A stretch of DNA of 64,000 nucleotides, from assembly GCA_025359965.1 (NCBI GenBank), contig JANYDC010000107.1, positions 83,801 through 147,800 on the forward strand, read 5' to 3'. Under the pieces are notes generated by a model, which was given only the letters and a program-made list of their open reading frames with translations, made no database searches and was not told the DNA's origin. Position 1 is the first letter of the stretch; each line of letters starts with the position of its first letter. The DNA is from Pedosphaera sp. Lineage in GTDB: Bacteria > Verrucomicrobiota > Verrucomicrobiia > Limisphaerales > SXQI01. Both the position numbers and the translations under genes were made by a program. Below, in pieces: positions 45,127 through 54,629 of this stretch.

Positions 45127-46440
45127 TCAGGAGGCTGTGCCGCCGGCCCAGGTGGGTTGGTTTTTTAGGTGGTAGAGCATTTCGCCGGCTTTGCGGACTA
45201 GGAGGATGCCTTTGTCTTCGCGGTTGGCGTAGCTTTCGATGTCGATGGTGCGCCAGTCGCGGTAGCCAAGGTTGACTTGGCGGCATTCAGCTTCGCTGAG
45301 GCCGGTGGCCAGGGTGACTCGCACGCGCGGAGTCTCGATGCCGTTCTCGTATTTGCCGAGACCGTAGACATGAGCGGAATGGGCAAGAACTCCCCACGGG
45401 TAATGCTTAAACTTATCCCATTGTTTTAGGAAATAATCGCGGCAATGGTAACCGACCTCTTTCAGCACCTTGCCGTGGGCAATGCAGATTTCGGTGATGT
45501 GCGGAGCGTAGATGATCAGTTCGCCGCCATCGGCCACAACGGGCTCCAGCTTATACATGCATTTGCCGCCGGTCCAAATCTCGTCGTACATGGTCGGGGC
45601 ACACGAGAGCACGGTGTGGAAGGGATGGTCCTTGTGCAGGATGTGGAGATCGCGGGAGAGATCGCTGGCGGCGTCCCAGGCGGTTTCGGGTGTGCCGATG
45701 TACAGCCCGGCCAGACCGGCTTTATCGACGACCATGCAGCAGCACAGTTTGGGCAGCTTCACCATCGATCCGGCGCGGTCCACGACTTTGCGCACGGGGG
45801 TCCATTTGTTGCCAATGATCATGGGGTTGGTGACAACCGCACCCAGCCAATGGAAAAAATTGAGGATCTCGGGGCCGCCGATGCCGGGGAAAAGATACTT
45901 GTTACCACCGGAGAAGCCGACGACTTCATGTGGGAAAACGGGGCCGATGATGACGATCTGATCGTAGGCGAACACCAGTCGGTTAATTTCGACGGCGACA
46001 TCCATTGAGAAAAGGCCGTTCGACAAATCAGAGATATCAGCGGCAGGGATGGTGCCGATGTTTTGCAGGGCGGCGGGATTGTCCCACTCGTGGTTGAAAA
46101 AGCGGACTTGGCTGTAAGTGCTTTTGCGTTCGGCGGCGGTGAGGTCGAGGCGCTGGCAGATGGCTTCCTCGGACATCGGCTGATGAGTGCCGAGCGCGGT
46201 CAGGATATCCACAGACTCGGCCTGCGAGCTGATGTGTTGATGGACGGCCTTGAACAACTGACCCACCGGTGCGGTGCGTGTTGCGTCGGGAATGATGACG
46301 AGGAGTTTGCGGCCATGCCAATCGGACGGCGCACCAAAGCCTTGGGCAACAATGGAATCAACCTGGGCTTGATTGAGAGTGCTGCCAGCGTTGGCACGAG
46401 CGCCGACGACAGGGGAAGCAGTAATGGTTTGAGCGGGCAT
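45127..46440 (-). CDS. LarA-like nickel-pincer enzyme (lactate racemase family)
   Basis: A 437-residue member of the LarA family (DUF2088). The ATG at 46440 was chosen because the longer frame overlaps the SDR gene. IIPDATRTAP is the substrate/cofactor loop of LarA, GTHQPMSEE and FFNHEWDNP carry conserved histidines, and GPVFPHEVVGFSGGNKYLFPG is the family signature. LarA uses a nickel pincer nucleotide to racemise or epimerise 2-hydroxy acids. Some family members act on other sugar acids. No larB, larC or larE gene for cofactor synthesis is nearby. It is 4 bases from the SDR gene, implying a shared pathway. Confidence 0.85.
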   Translation of the reverse strand: MPAQTITASPVVGARANAGSTLNQAQVDSIVAQGFGAPSDWHGRKLLVIIPDATRTAPVGQLFKAVHQHISSQAESVDILTALGTHQPMSEEAICQRLDLTAAERKSTYSQVRFFNHEWDNPAALQNIGTIPAADISDLSNGLFSMDVAVEINRLVFAYDQIVIIGPVFPHEVVGFSGGNKYLFPGIGGPEILNFFHWLGAVVTNPMIIGNKWTPVRKVVDRAGSMVKLPKLCCCMVVDKAGLAGLYIGTPETAWDAASDLSRDLHILHKDHPFHTVLSCAPTMYDEIWTGGKCMYKLEPVVADGGELIIYAPHITEICIAHGKVLKEVGYHCRDYFLKQWDKFKHYPWGVLAHSAHVYGLGKYENGIETPRVRVTLATGLSEAECRQVNLGYRDWRTIDIESYANREDKGILLVRKAGEMLYHLKNQPTWAGGTAS

Positions 46441-46444
46441 GAGG

Positions 46445-47251
46445 TTAAATGGTTTGGGAGAGGAAACCTCCATCAACACGGATATCGGTCCCGGTGACAA
46501 AACCGCTGGCGGCTTCGCTCGCAAGAAAAACAGCGGCTCCAATCAATTCCTCAGGCGCGCCGAAACGGCCCATGGGAGTGTGTTGGAAAATGGATTGGGC
46601 TCGTGGCGATGGCGATCCATCCGGATTAAATAGAAGTGTGCGATTTTGTTCAGCGGGAAAGAAACCGGGAGTGATGGTATTAACGCGGACTTTTTTGCGG
46701 GCCCATTCGCGCGCAAGGAATTGAGATAAATTGAGCACAGCCGCTTTGGCCGCAGAATAAGTCATGACCCGTGAAAGAGGCAAGTGGGCCGAAACACTGG
46801 CGATATTGATAATGGAGCCACGGCCACGCTCGCACATGCCCGGGCCGAATACTTGGCAGGGCAATAGCACACCACCAATAAGATTAAGATCGAAGTTGGC
46901 CTGCCAATCTTCGATGGCAATAGCTTCGATAGGACGTTCAGCCGTGACGGTAGCTTTGGGATCGTTGCCACCGGCGGCATTGACCAGAATCGAGACGGGA
47001 CCGAAGGCTGCTTCGACGGCATCCTGCGCGGCGAGAAGACTTGCGCGATCCACGGCGTTGGCGGTGAAAAACTGAGTCTTAACTCCGGCTTTAAGCAAAG
47101 CTTCAACACGTTCAGCACCCCGTGCGGCGTTGCGTCCCAGCACGGCTACTTTGGCTCCTGCTTCGCCCAAACCTTGGGCAATCGCTCCACCCAACGCGCC
47201 CGTGCCGCCCAACACCACCGCAGTTTCCCCATCCAGTCGAAATCGATTCAT
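46445..47251 (-). CDS. Short-chain dehydrogenase, possibly D-mannonate oxidoreductase-like
   Basis: A 268-residue SDR. The cofactor loop is VVLGGTGALGGAIAQGLGEAG (TGxxxGxG pattern), NAAGG is the structural motif, and the catalytic set is Ser (IASVSAHLP), Tyr and Lys (TYSAAKAAVLN). It resembles SDRs that reduce fructuronate to mannonate and are found in sugar-acid operons of Bacteroidota and Verrucomicrobiota. With the LarA-like gene 4 bases downstream it probably acts on a sugar acid. The substrate is inferred, not read from the sequence. Confidence 0.8.
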   Translation of the reverse strand: MNRFRLDGETAVVLGGTGALGGAIAQGLGEAGAKVAVLGRNAARGAERVEALLKAGVKTQFFTANAVDRASLLAAQDAVEAAFGPVSILVNAAGGNDPKATVTAERPIEAIAIEDWQANFDLNLIGGVLLPCQVFGPGMCERGRGSIINIASVSAHLPLSRVMTYSAAKAAVLNLSQFLAREWARKKVRVNTITPGFFPAEQNRTLLFNPDGSPSPRAQSIFQHTPMGRFGAPEELIGAAVFLASEAASGFVTGTDIRVDGGFLSQTI

Positions 47252-47325
47252 GGGAATGTGTTAACCGATAGAGAGTGATTCGCCAATAAAATGACGCAGG
47301 CAGGCTAATTCAACTACCTTACGGC

Positions 47326-47892
47326 TCAAGGCGCCGGATCGTAATTAATGATGGGTGCTGCAGGATGTTCTGGGATGCGCAGACGGAGGTAGGGTTTTCC
47401 GGAAGCCAAATGGCAGGCATAGCAGCTATCGAGCATTTGCTTGTAGGCCTCGATAAATTGCGTTCTATCTTGGGCTTTGATGGCGTCGCCCACTTGCTGC
47501 AAGGATGTCTTTTCAATCGGAGAAAGGATTTCCTCCAACCGCACCGCGTTTCCTTGGGGGTCCTTGCGAACAGGAATGATCCGCACCGCCCATCGAAGGT
47601 GCGCCCGTGTTTCCTCCCAGTTGAATTGCGCCAAGGGCCAGTTCTTCTTGTCAGCTGCAAACCAGCAATTGGCAAAATGATAACCCACATCGGCCATCGC
47701 GTGGGATTGGCTTGGCGCCAGGCCCTTCAGTCGCTCGATCTCGGCGCGAAGCGCGGTGAGTTCGTCGGCAGAGACCTGAACCGCAGGACTAGGCTTGGTA
47801 ATGGCCGGTTCGGCAGCATGGTTGCCAACTCTCCAAACGAACGCGGCGATCGCCAATCCTAACAAAATCAGGTACGGACGGTTTGGTTTCAT
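47326..47892 (-). CDS. Membrane-anchored monohaem cytochrome c-like protein
   Basis: A 188-residue protein. The ATG at 47892 gives a membrane anchor or signal (PYLILLGLAIAAFVWRVG), then a helical region with coiled-coil character (SADELTALRAEIERLKGL). A single CYACH haem-binding motif (CxxCH) lies near the C-terminus (QMLDSCYACHLASGKPY). The helical part before the haem site resembles cytochrome c'-like four-helix proteins, where the haem motif is near the end. It could serve periplasmic electron transfer. It lies between the SDR and AraC genes but may not belong to the sugar pathway. Confidence 0.72.
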   Translation of the reverse strand: MKPNRPYLILLGLAIAAFVWRVGNHAAEPAITKPSPAVQVSADELTALRAEIERLKGLAPSQSHAMADVGYHFANCWFAADKKNWPLAQFNWEETRAHLRWAVRIIPVRKDPQGNAVRLEEILSPIEKTSLQQVGDAIKAQDRTQFIEAYKQMLDSCYACHLASGKPYLRLRIPEHPAAPIINYDPAP

Positions 47893-47997
47893 ACTTGTTT
47901 TGAATATGAGAGATCTTAGCAAGAGTACATATTTGCTTGAAGGCGGTAGATGTTCGAGTGGTCTCCCGCCGCCCACGCATTTTTGTGGTGCCAAATA

Positions 47998-48918
47998 TCA
48001 TACTTGGCGGCGGTGGCGGTAATCGGAAGGGGAAATGCCTGTGACGCGTTTGAAGGTGCGCGATAGCGTGTAAGGGTCTTTGAATCCGACGTTGTTAGCG
48101 ATGATGGCGATTTTTTCCTCGGTGGTGTCGAGCATCTGACAGACGCGCATCATGCGAAGATGCGTGAAATAGCCCATCGGAGAAAAGCCGGTGGCGGGCT
48201 TGAAAAGACGCGTGAGATGGGTGACAGAGGTCGAACAGGCTCGTGCGATCTCTCGCAAGGTCAAGTCGCGGTGGGTGTTGGCCTGCATGAAACCGGTGGC
48301 TTCTTCTACGGCGTTCGGATGGGCGGAATGCTTTGCGGCCGGTTCCTGACGCAGTTTTGCAATAGTGAAAAGGATCAGCGCCGTGATGGCGCCGGAGATG
48401 CGCATATCCATCTTGCGGTAGCCTTCTCGGCGATTCTGCAAAAGACTTTGAAATAGTGATTCAAGCTGTTGGCTGAGCCCCGTGCGGACGACTGCAACCT
48501 TCTGGTGCGCGCCCAGCATGGAAAAATAGGTTGGCACCTGTTCGCCGGTGAGGTGGAGCCAATAAATACTCCAAGGATTGTCTGGATCGGCCCCGTAGGA
48601 GTGTGGAAGACAATTTGGAATGAGAATGACTTCCCCCGGCCCAACCGCCGAACGAGTTCCGCAACCATACTCAACCCAGCCTTGGCCCGCGATGACGAAA
48701 ATAAGGATGTTGTGGTCAGCAGGGATGGGGCGCTGGTTGGGCGACCCCAGATTGGGACGCCGGATAAAGTGGCCCTCGGCCCGGGGAAAGTATCCAAGCC
48801 ACGGGACCATGAGACCACCAAGCAGGGGCTCCCCTGCAAACTGTTCAATAATGGACTGGGGAACAGTCAGGATGAGTTCGTCGCGAAAGCCGTCCGCTAT
48901 GGGGACTGGTGAGGGCAT
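47998..48918 (-). CDS. AraC-family transcriptional regulator
   Basis: A 306-residue regulator. The N-terminal half is a cupin sensor domain (RPIPADHNILIFVIAGQGWVEY, GPGEVILIPNCLPHSYG) that probably binds a sugar. The C-terminal half is a double helix-turn-helix (LTLREIARACSTSVTHLTRL and IAIIANNVGFKDPYTLSRTF). It is divergent from the dioxygenase/isomerase pair at 49034-50712 and probably controls it, and perhaps the larA-SDR genes. Confidence 0.9.
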   Translation of the reverse strand: MPSPVPIADGFRDELILTVPQSIIEQFAGEPLLGGLMVPWLGYFPRAEGHFIRRPNLGSPNQRPIPADHNILIFVIAGQGWVEYGCGTRSAVGPGEVILIPNCLPHSYGADPDNPWSIYWLHLTGEQVPTYFSMLGAHQKVAVVRTGLSQQLESLFQSLLQNRREGYRKMDMRISGAITALILFTIAKLRQEPAAKHSAHPNAVEEATGFMQANTHRDLTLREIARACSTSVTHLTRLFKPATGFSPMGYFTHLRMMRVCQMLDTTEEKIAIIANNVGFKDPYTLSRTFKRVTGISPSDYRHRRQV

Positions 48919-49033
48919 ACCTGGGTTATTCGGTGATGGATATTTCTGCCATCATTTGGGTTATGGCTGCTATGGAGATTCCCATCGATTGTTCGGACAA
49001 TAACAAAATTAAGCCAATCCAAATTGAACTGAC

Positions 49034-49894
49034 ATGAAAACCGGAAAACTCAGCCCAGACCAAATCGCAGCCTATCACAAATATGGCTATATCAACGCCG
49101 CCGGGCTTTTCACAAAGGAGGAGATTGACCTCCTCCGTCGGGCCGCCAAAGAAGACCGTGCGCTCGATAAAAACTCGTTCAGCAAGGATGACGGCAGCGG
49201 GGCGAATGTCCGGCTGGCCCTGTGGAATCATCCCGGCGACGGCATTTATGGGATGTTCGCCCGCAGCCACAAGCTGGTGGATTCAGTGGAACAACTGCTG
49301 GGAGAGGAGGTTTACCATTATCACTCGAAGATGATCATGAAGGACGCCAAGGTGGGCGGAGCATGGGCATGGCATCAAGACTACGGGTACTGGTACCAGA
49401 ATGGTGTGCTGAAACCGGATCTTTGCAGCGTGTTCATAGCCGTTGATCCTTGCACAGTTGAAAACGGTTGTTTGCAGGTCCTCAAAGGTTCGCAAACGAT
49501 AGGACGAATTGATCACGTCCTGACCGGCGACCAGGCTGGCGCGGATATGGAGCGGGTTGAGGTCGCCAAGCAACGGATGGAGTTGGTTCACTGTGTGATG
49601 AACCCAGGAGACGCACTCTTTTTCCATGGGAATCTACTGCATGCCTCCGATCGCAATAATTCGGAGAACCCGCGCTGGTCGATGATCTGTTGCTACAACG
49701 CCAAAAGCAACGATCCCTATAAAGAATCGCATCACCCGCGCTACACGCCACTGAGCAAAGTTTCTGATGACATGATTCTTAAGACCGGCATCACGCGGTT
49801 CGAGGATGATTCATCTAACGTTGCGTGGCTGGACGTGAAGAAAGACGAGAGTGCGCGCAGTCTGGCCACAAACGTTGAAACCCAAACCTCGTGA
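49034..49894 (+). CDS. Phytanoyl-CoA dioxygenase family protein
   Basis: A 286-residue Fe(II)/2-oxoglutarate-dependent oxygenase of the PhyH family. The iron ligands are visible as AWHQDYGYW (HxD) and the distal histidine in FFHGNLLHASDRNN; a nearby arginine (ENPRWSMICCYN) would bind 2-oxoglutarate. Members in Verrucomicrobiota sit in sugar or secondary-metabolite gene sets with unknown substrates. Its stop overlaps the next start (GTGA), so it is coupled to the TIM-barrel gene. It faces away from the AraC gene, a typical regulator-target layout. Confidence 0.87.
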   Translation: MKTGKLSPDQIAAYHKYGYINAAGLFTKEEIDLLRRAAKEDRALDKNSFSKDDGSGANVRLALWNHPGDGIYGMFARSHKLVDSVEQLLGEEVYHYHSKMIMKDAKVGGAWAWHQDYGYWYQNGVLKPDLCSVFIAVDPCTVENGCLQVLKGSQTIGRIDHVLTGDQAGADMERVEVAKQRMELVHCVMNPGDALFFHGNLLHASDRNNSENPRWSMICCYNAKSNDPYKESHHPRYTPLSKVSDDMILKTGITRFEDDSSNVAWLDVKKDESARSLATNVETQTS

Positions 49895-50712
49895 AACTCG
49901 GCATCATCAATAGCGCGTTCGGCCAGGCCGGGGTCGACACAGTCACTGGTCTGAGACACATCTCCAGAATCGGCTTCGATTGCGTCGATATTTTCACGGA
50001 GGCGACAACCCTCTCCGGGGAGGAGAAACAGAATATCGCGCGCACCTGCTCCGAGTTGAACCTGCCAATCATTTCGCTTCCTGTGGTGGCGGTCGGATTG
50101 GTCGACTTCAACGATCCAGTGCGCCAATTCCATGTCGAAAGGTGTAAGAAGTTTATCGACCTTGCGGCAGACTGGATGGCAAGAAACATCCTGTTGGTGT
50201 TGGGAGAATACATCTGGCAGCGAGAGGTGATCCCGCCAGCCGCGCAATGGCAATGGGCAGTCGAAACTTGCCGACAACTGGGTGATTACGCAGCGACCAA
50301 GAACGTCGACATCGCCTTGGAATTAGAGCCCTTTCGCCTGAGCCTGCTGCACAACGTGGAGGAAATGGTGCGGTTTGTCACCGAATGCAATCATCCGCGA
50401 GTCCGCGCGAATATTGATATTAGCCATCTGGTACTGGCCGACAATAGCCCGGCCGACGTGGCCAAACTGAAAGGCCGGGCGATCCATGTTCATTTAAGCG
50501 ATTGCGATGGAAAGGTTCACGGAGACCTTCCGCCGGGTCGCGGAGTCGTTAAGTTCGGCCCCTACCTCCAGGCCATCAAAGAACTCGAGATAAAAGGCGT
50601 CGTTTCCATCGAACTGGAGTACTCCCCCGACCCCTCGCGCATCGTGGAATGGGTCGAGGAAGCATACGCGAAAACGGATCAGCTAATGACTCTGTGCGGC
50701 CTGAGAAACTGA
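49891..50712 (+). CDS. Sugar phosphate isomerase/epimerase (TIM barrel)
   Basis: A 273-residue cytoplasmic AP-endonuclease-2-like barrel. It starts at a GTG inside the end of the dioxygenase gene. IALELEPFRLSL, VRANIDISHLVLAD, AIHVHLSDCDGKVHG and VVSIELEYSPDP provide the Glu, Asp, His and Glu residues that hold the metal in this fold. No signal peptide is seen, in contrast to the gene at 30930. With the oxygenase it probably isomerises or epimerises a sugar product. Confidence 0.87.
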   Translation: MKLGIINSAFGQAGVDTVTGLRHISRIGFDCVDIFTEATTLSGEEKQNIARTCSELNLPIISLPVVAVGLVDFNDPVRQFHVERCKKFIDLAADWMARNILLVLGEYIWQREVIPPAAQWQWAVETCRQLGDYAATKNVDIALELEPFRLSLLHNVEEMVRFVTECNHPRVRANIDISHLVLADNSPADVAKLKGRAIHVHLSDCDGKVHGDLPPGRGVVKFGPYLQAIKELEIKGVVSIELEYSPDPSRIVEWVEEAYAKTDQLMTLCGLRN

Positions 50713-50725
50713 GGCTTCCGATTGG

Positions 50726-53245
50726 TTAATGCCGCCTCAGGATCAATCGATGGTCAATGCGGCGGGTTTGCACATAAGGCAGTGCCGGGAGATCGGTTTT
50801 AGTGGGGGACTCGGTATCATTCAGCATGTTGCGAGCACGGGATTGCAACTCAGTCCACCGAGCCCAGGCCAGTGGGGGGGCGTGGCTGATTTGCCGCATA
50901 AGACTGCGCCACTCGATAATCATCCGATCTATATCCCCGGCACCGAGCAGCGGCGTGATGAAAGCATGGCGGCCTTGTGGATTGCGATAAGCGGCGCGGA
51001 CCACCACTTCAGCGCCCGATCCATATTTGGGGGGCAGACCATTTTCCAGATAGCCAGCCACCGAAAGAGTCTCATAGGCGGAGTGACACGCCATGGCCAG
51101 TGGCCCGGCGAAACGGGCATCTTCACCGCAGAACCTGAAGCCCGCATCGAGGTTGGCCAGGTCAAAGGCCAGTTCTTCGATAGGATACGCCGAGTCTTCC
51201 AAAGCTGCCGCAATGGCCAAACCATCGCCGCCGGAGAAGAAACTGACCAAGCGTCCGCGCCGGGTGGGATGCCCTGCCGCATCAATCAACCGTAACCTCC
51301 GCCATAAAAGCGCAGTGCCCGTGTTGGTGGGTAATTCCCGACAAACCGGAACCTCCGGACAATCACTGCATTCCGTCGGCAGAACTTCGCGCTCCGGCGG
51401 ATGCCAGAGGGCCACCCCAGCAGCATCGATGGGGACTTTGAGGGTTTGTTCCGCCAGGCTGACCACTGCGAAAACCTGCTCCCCAATCCAATCGAAGCGC
51501 AACACAGGAAGATTTTGTTTGGTAAGGCCACTGGCAACCATTCCCTTGATCTGAGTTTCCCACAGCTCGCGTGTAGTTTGGCGATACGGCCAGTTCGTGA
51601 GCCTCCTGACCCATTTGCCGAGCAGAATCTTTCCGTTGGCAAGAGTTTCGGCGACGAACATGGCACGAGCGTAAACGGGTGCACTGCCGTCACTCGGCTC
51701 AATCGGGACAAGCACCCCCTGCCCCACTTTATCCAACGCGGCTTTTTCGGTAAGCAAAGGCCGCATGGGCGGGGGCGCACCCTGACCCGGCTCCAAACGA
51801 GGTTGAAAGAAGATGGAACTAATTGGCCGCGGCTCGCAAGGCGGGATGTTTTGCCACTCGCCCCGGCTGTTGAGCATTTGCCTTACACGCTTGCGAACAA
51901 GGCGGGCGCGCTCGGGATCGGTCCGCAAACCGCAGGGAACCTCGGGCGCTTTCAGCGATTGCTCCACGCCGAGAAAGATGGGTTTGGTGGTGAAAAGGCG
52001 TTCCTGCACTCGGACAGCCTCAGAGAATGGATCGAGCCCAACATCCGAGGCGGCGGCCATAAGCCCCAGAAGGGCGCTCCAATCGACCGATGCGCTGCGA
52101 GCAAGTTGTGCAGGGCGCGCGTCCAGAAGGCGGAGGCCATTGGAGCTGATTAAAACGTAACCCGTTTCATCAAGCCCGCGACGTCCAGCCCGGCCGAACA
52201 TCTGAAGAATCTCGTCACCGCGCAGAGCCTGCTCGACTTGATCCCGGCGGTAGGAATCCCCGGCCAAAGCAACGCTGCGCAAGGAAAAATTGATCCCCGC
52301 CGCGAGTCCCATGGTGGCGACCACCACCCGCAACTGTCCTGCTTTGGCGAGCGGTTCGATCAATCCTGCCCGGCACTGATAACTCAAACCGCTGTGATGA
52401 TAGGTCACACGGGACTTAAGCAGTTTGGCAAGGTGCTCGCCACAAACCAGTTTTTGCTCCGGCGTTAGCGCGAGAGGGTTGGGCGTGGGAAGATAACGGG
52501 CCAACTCAGCCGCCATGGATTCGGCAGCCTGACGACGTGGCGCAAAAATGAGGATGGGACCCAGATCCTCGGCCAAAGCCTTGGCCACGAGTCTCGGCCA
52601 GTAGCCCTGAATGTCCGAAGGCAGATGGTAACTGAGATTGTTGGCGTAGATTTCTTCCTGAGGCACCGGCCGTTGTTCATGTCGTATGAGCTGCACCTTG
52701 CGCCCGAGACGACTCAGCCACTGCACCACCTGTTGAGGATTGGCCACACTTCCGGAGAGAAGAAGCAACTGAGTTCCCGGGGGTGCCATGGCCATGGCGA
52801 GCTCGTAATTCAGGCCGCGATCATGATCGCCCAGCATCTGGTACTCATCCACAACAAGAAGCGAAGGGCCATCCCCGCGGATCAATCGGCCTTTCTGCGT
52901 CTCAAGCGTCGCGACAATCACCGGCGCGCTGAGGTTGTCGGAGAGATCGCCGGTGGCAATGCCCACATTCCAGCCCCTCCCCCGCCACTCCGCCAGTTTG
53001 TCGTTGGCCAGGGCGCGGGTCGGCACCGTATAAATGGCTTGGCCTCGATTCTTTCCTTGGTTTGACCAAAGCTCAAAGATGAGTGTCTTGCCAGCGCCGG
53101 TAGGGGCATGAACGATCACGTCCTTGCCTTCTCTCAAGGCTTGAACTGCCTGTTGCTGCCAAAGATCAGGTACCGCGACCTGATTAAGCGCGGCTAACGC
53201 ATCAAACCCACCCAGCAAACTGACCGATTCCTCTACCCGCGACAT
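50726..53245 (-). CDS. Ski2-like DEAD/DEAH superfamily 2 helicase with C-terminal extension
   Basis: An 839-residue helicase. Motif I is HAPTGAGKTLIFEL, Ia YTVPTRALAN, II VVDEYQML (DEYQ instead of DEVH), III LLLSGSVANP, IV-V TYHHSGLSYQCRAGL and VVVATMGLAAGINF, VI QMFGRAGRRGLDETGYV. These place it near Ski2/Hel308-type RNA or DNA helicases. The C-terminal 400 residues contain a CSDCPEVPVC cluster (C-x2-C-x5-C) that could bind metal or an iron-sulfur cluster with another cysteine, but have no named domain I can assign. It stands alone, converging with the isomerase gene 14 bases away. Confidence 0.82.
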   Translation of the reverse strand: MSRVEESVSLLGGFDALAALNQVAVPDLWQQQAVQALREGKDVIVHAPTGAGKTLIFELWSNQGKNRGQAIYTVPTRALANDKLAEWRGRGWNVGIATGDLSDNLSAPVIVATLETQKGRLIRGDGPSLLVVDEYQMLGDHDRGLNYELAMAMAPPGTQLLLLSGSVANPQQVVQWLSRLGRKVQLIRHEQRPVPQEEIYANNLSYHLPSDIQGYWPRLVAKALAEDLGPILIFAPRRQAAESMAAELARYLPTPNPLALTPEQKLVCGEHLAKLLKSRVTYHHSGLSYQCRAGLIEPLAKAGQLRVVVATMGLAAGINFSLRSVALAGDSYRRDQVEQALRGDEILQMFGRAGRRGLDETGYVLISSNGLRLLDARPAQLARSASVDWSALLGLMAAASDVGLDPFSEAVRVQERLFTTKPIFLGVEQSLKAPEVPCGLRTDPERARLVRKRVRQMLNSRGEWQNIPPCEPRPISSIFFQPRLEPGQGAPPPMRPLLTEKAALDKVGQGVLVPIEPSDGSAPVYARAMFVAETLANGKILLGKWVRRLTNWPYRQTTRELWETQIKGMVASGLTKQNLPVLRFDWIGEQVFAVVSLAEQTLKVPIDAAGVALWHPPEREVLPTECSDCPEVPVCRELPTNTGTALLWRRLRLIDAAGHPTRRGRLVSFFSGGDGLAIAAALEDSAYPIEELAFDLANLDAGFRFCGEDARFAGPLAMACHSAYETLSVAGYLENGLPPKYGSGAEVVVRAAYRNPQGRHAFITPLLGAGDIDRMIIEWRSLMRQISHAPPLAWARWTELQSRARNMLNDTESPTKTDLPALPYVQTRRIDHRLILRRH

Positions 53246-53449
53246 GCCACAAGTTAACCAATGTTGGCTGATGCGAAAGAGAGGATTTGAACGGCGCGGC
53301 GGGAATTGAGTCGAAAATCGGTTCTTCCGTTGACTTTAAGCACCTTAACAATTAACAGGAGAGTACAGCATTTACGGTGGTCGTCGGGGCCCGCCAATTT
53401 CCCGCAAAGGCTGCGAAATGATCCACGGCCTATACAATTGACGTCGCAA

Positions 53450-54629
53450 ATGATGCCTAACACCGATGGCGAACCTCACGCACCAGGCGTTGCTGACCCT
53501 TTTTTTTGGCCGGGTGTTTTGTTGGCTTTTGCGATCACCAGCATCACGGTGGGGCTTATTTGGGACATCTCCTGGCATACCACCATTGGTCGCGACACCT
53601 TTTGGACTCCTGCTCACATGGCCATCTATTTGGGCGGTGCCATGGGCGGATTCGTTGGAGGGTGGCTTGCCCTCAAATACACTTTTCTGGTGGACTCGGC
53701 TGAAAAATCGCCCTCGGTGAAAATTTTCGGTGCTCGCGCCCCACTGGGTGCTTGGGTGGCAATCTGGGGTGCTATTGCCATGCTCACATCGGGGCCCTTC
53801 GATGATTGGTGGCACAATGCCTATGGCCTCGATGTGAAGATCATCAGCCCGCCCCATTCCATATTGGGATTGGGCATGTTCGGCATCAGCGCCGGTTCTT
53901 TATTACTCCTTCTATCGCGCCAGAACCAACGGCCGGGCGATTCTGGCGCAGGTTTGTTCATCTATGTGGGCGGGATTTTTCCTGGTTCTGGGGGCCGTCT
54001 TTATTTCCCAGGTCACTTTTCCCAATCTTCAGCACACCGCCTTGTTTGTTCACGCCTGTGCCTTGATGATTCCGATGCGGCTGGTGGCGATGAACCGTGC
54101 GGGCAGATGCTCCTGGCCTGCCACCCGCGTGGCTATTGTTTACACTCTGTTGGAGTGCCTGATGATTTGGATACTGCCTCTTTTCCCCGCCCAACCCAAG
54201 CTCGCCCCGATTTTTAATCCAGTGACGCACATGGTGCCACCAGCGTTTCCTTTGCTATTCATAGCCCCGGCCCTGGCAATCGATCTGGTGCTGCGCCGGA
54301 CAGGCGAATGCGCAGGGTGGCTAAGACGAATGGGCCTGGCCCTGTTTCTGGGTGCTTTGTTTCTAACCGTATTTGTCGGAGTGCAATGGTTTTTCGCCAA
54401 ATTCCTGCTCTCAGCATCGGCCGACAATTGGTTCTTTGCCGGCAATCGTTACTGGAGCTACGGATCACGTTCCGGCCCATACCGTGGTGAATTCTGGCAC
54501 GTAAAAAGCGGCGCGGAAGACGCTGATTTGATCACATTTTCAAAAATCCTGCTCGGCTGGGGCCTGGCCGGTTTTAGTGCTTGGATTGGGCTGCTCTGGG
54601 GCGGTTGGATGAGAAAGGTAAGACGTTGA
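53450..54629 (+). pseudogene. Multi-spanning membrane protein, frame interrupted
   Basis: The start at 53450 (MMPNTDGEPHAPG) leads into several membrane helices (WPGVLLAFAITSITVGLIWD). It carries conserved-looking HTTIGRDTFWTPAHMAIYLG and DDWWHNAYGLDVKIISPPH segments, whose His/Asp residues suggest metal or haem binding. After VGGIF at about 53975 the frame turns into nonsense, while the +1 frame continues with FLVLGAVFISQVTFPNLQHT and five more helices to 54629. Removing one T from the run at 53973-53977 would restore the protein. It is coupled to the next gene by a TTGA overlap. Mutation and sequencing error are both possible. Confidence 0.7.
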
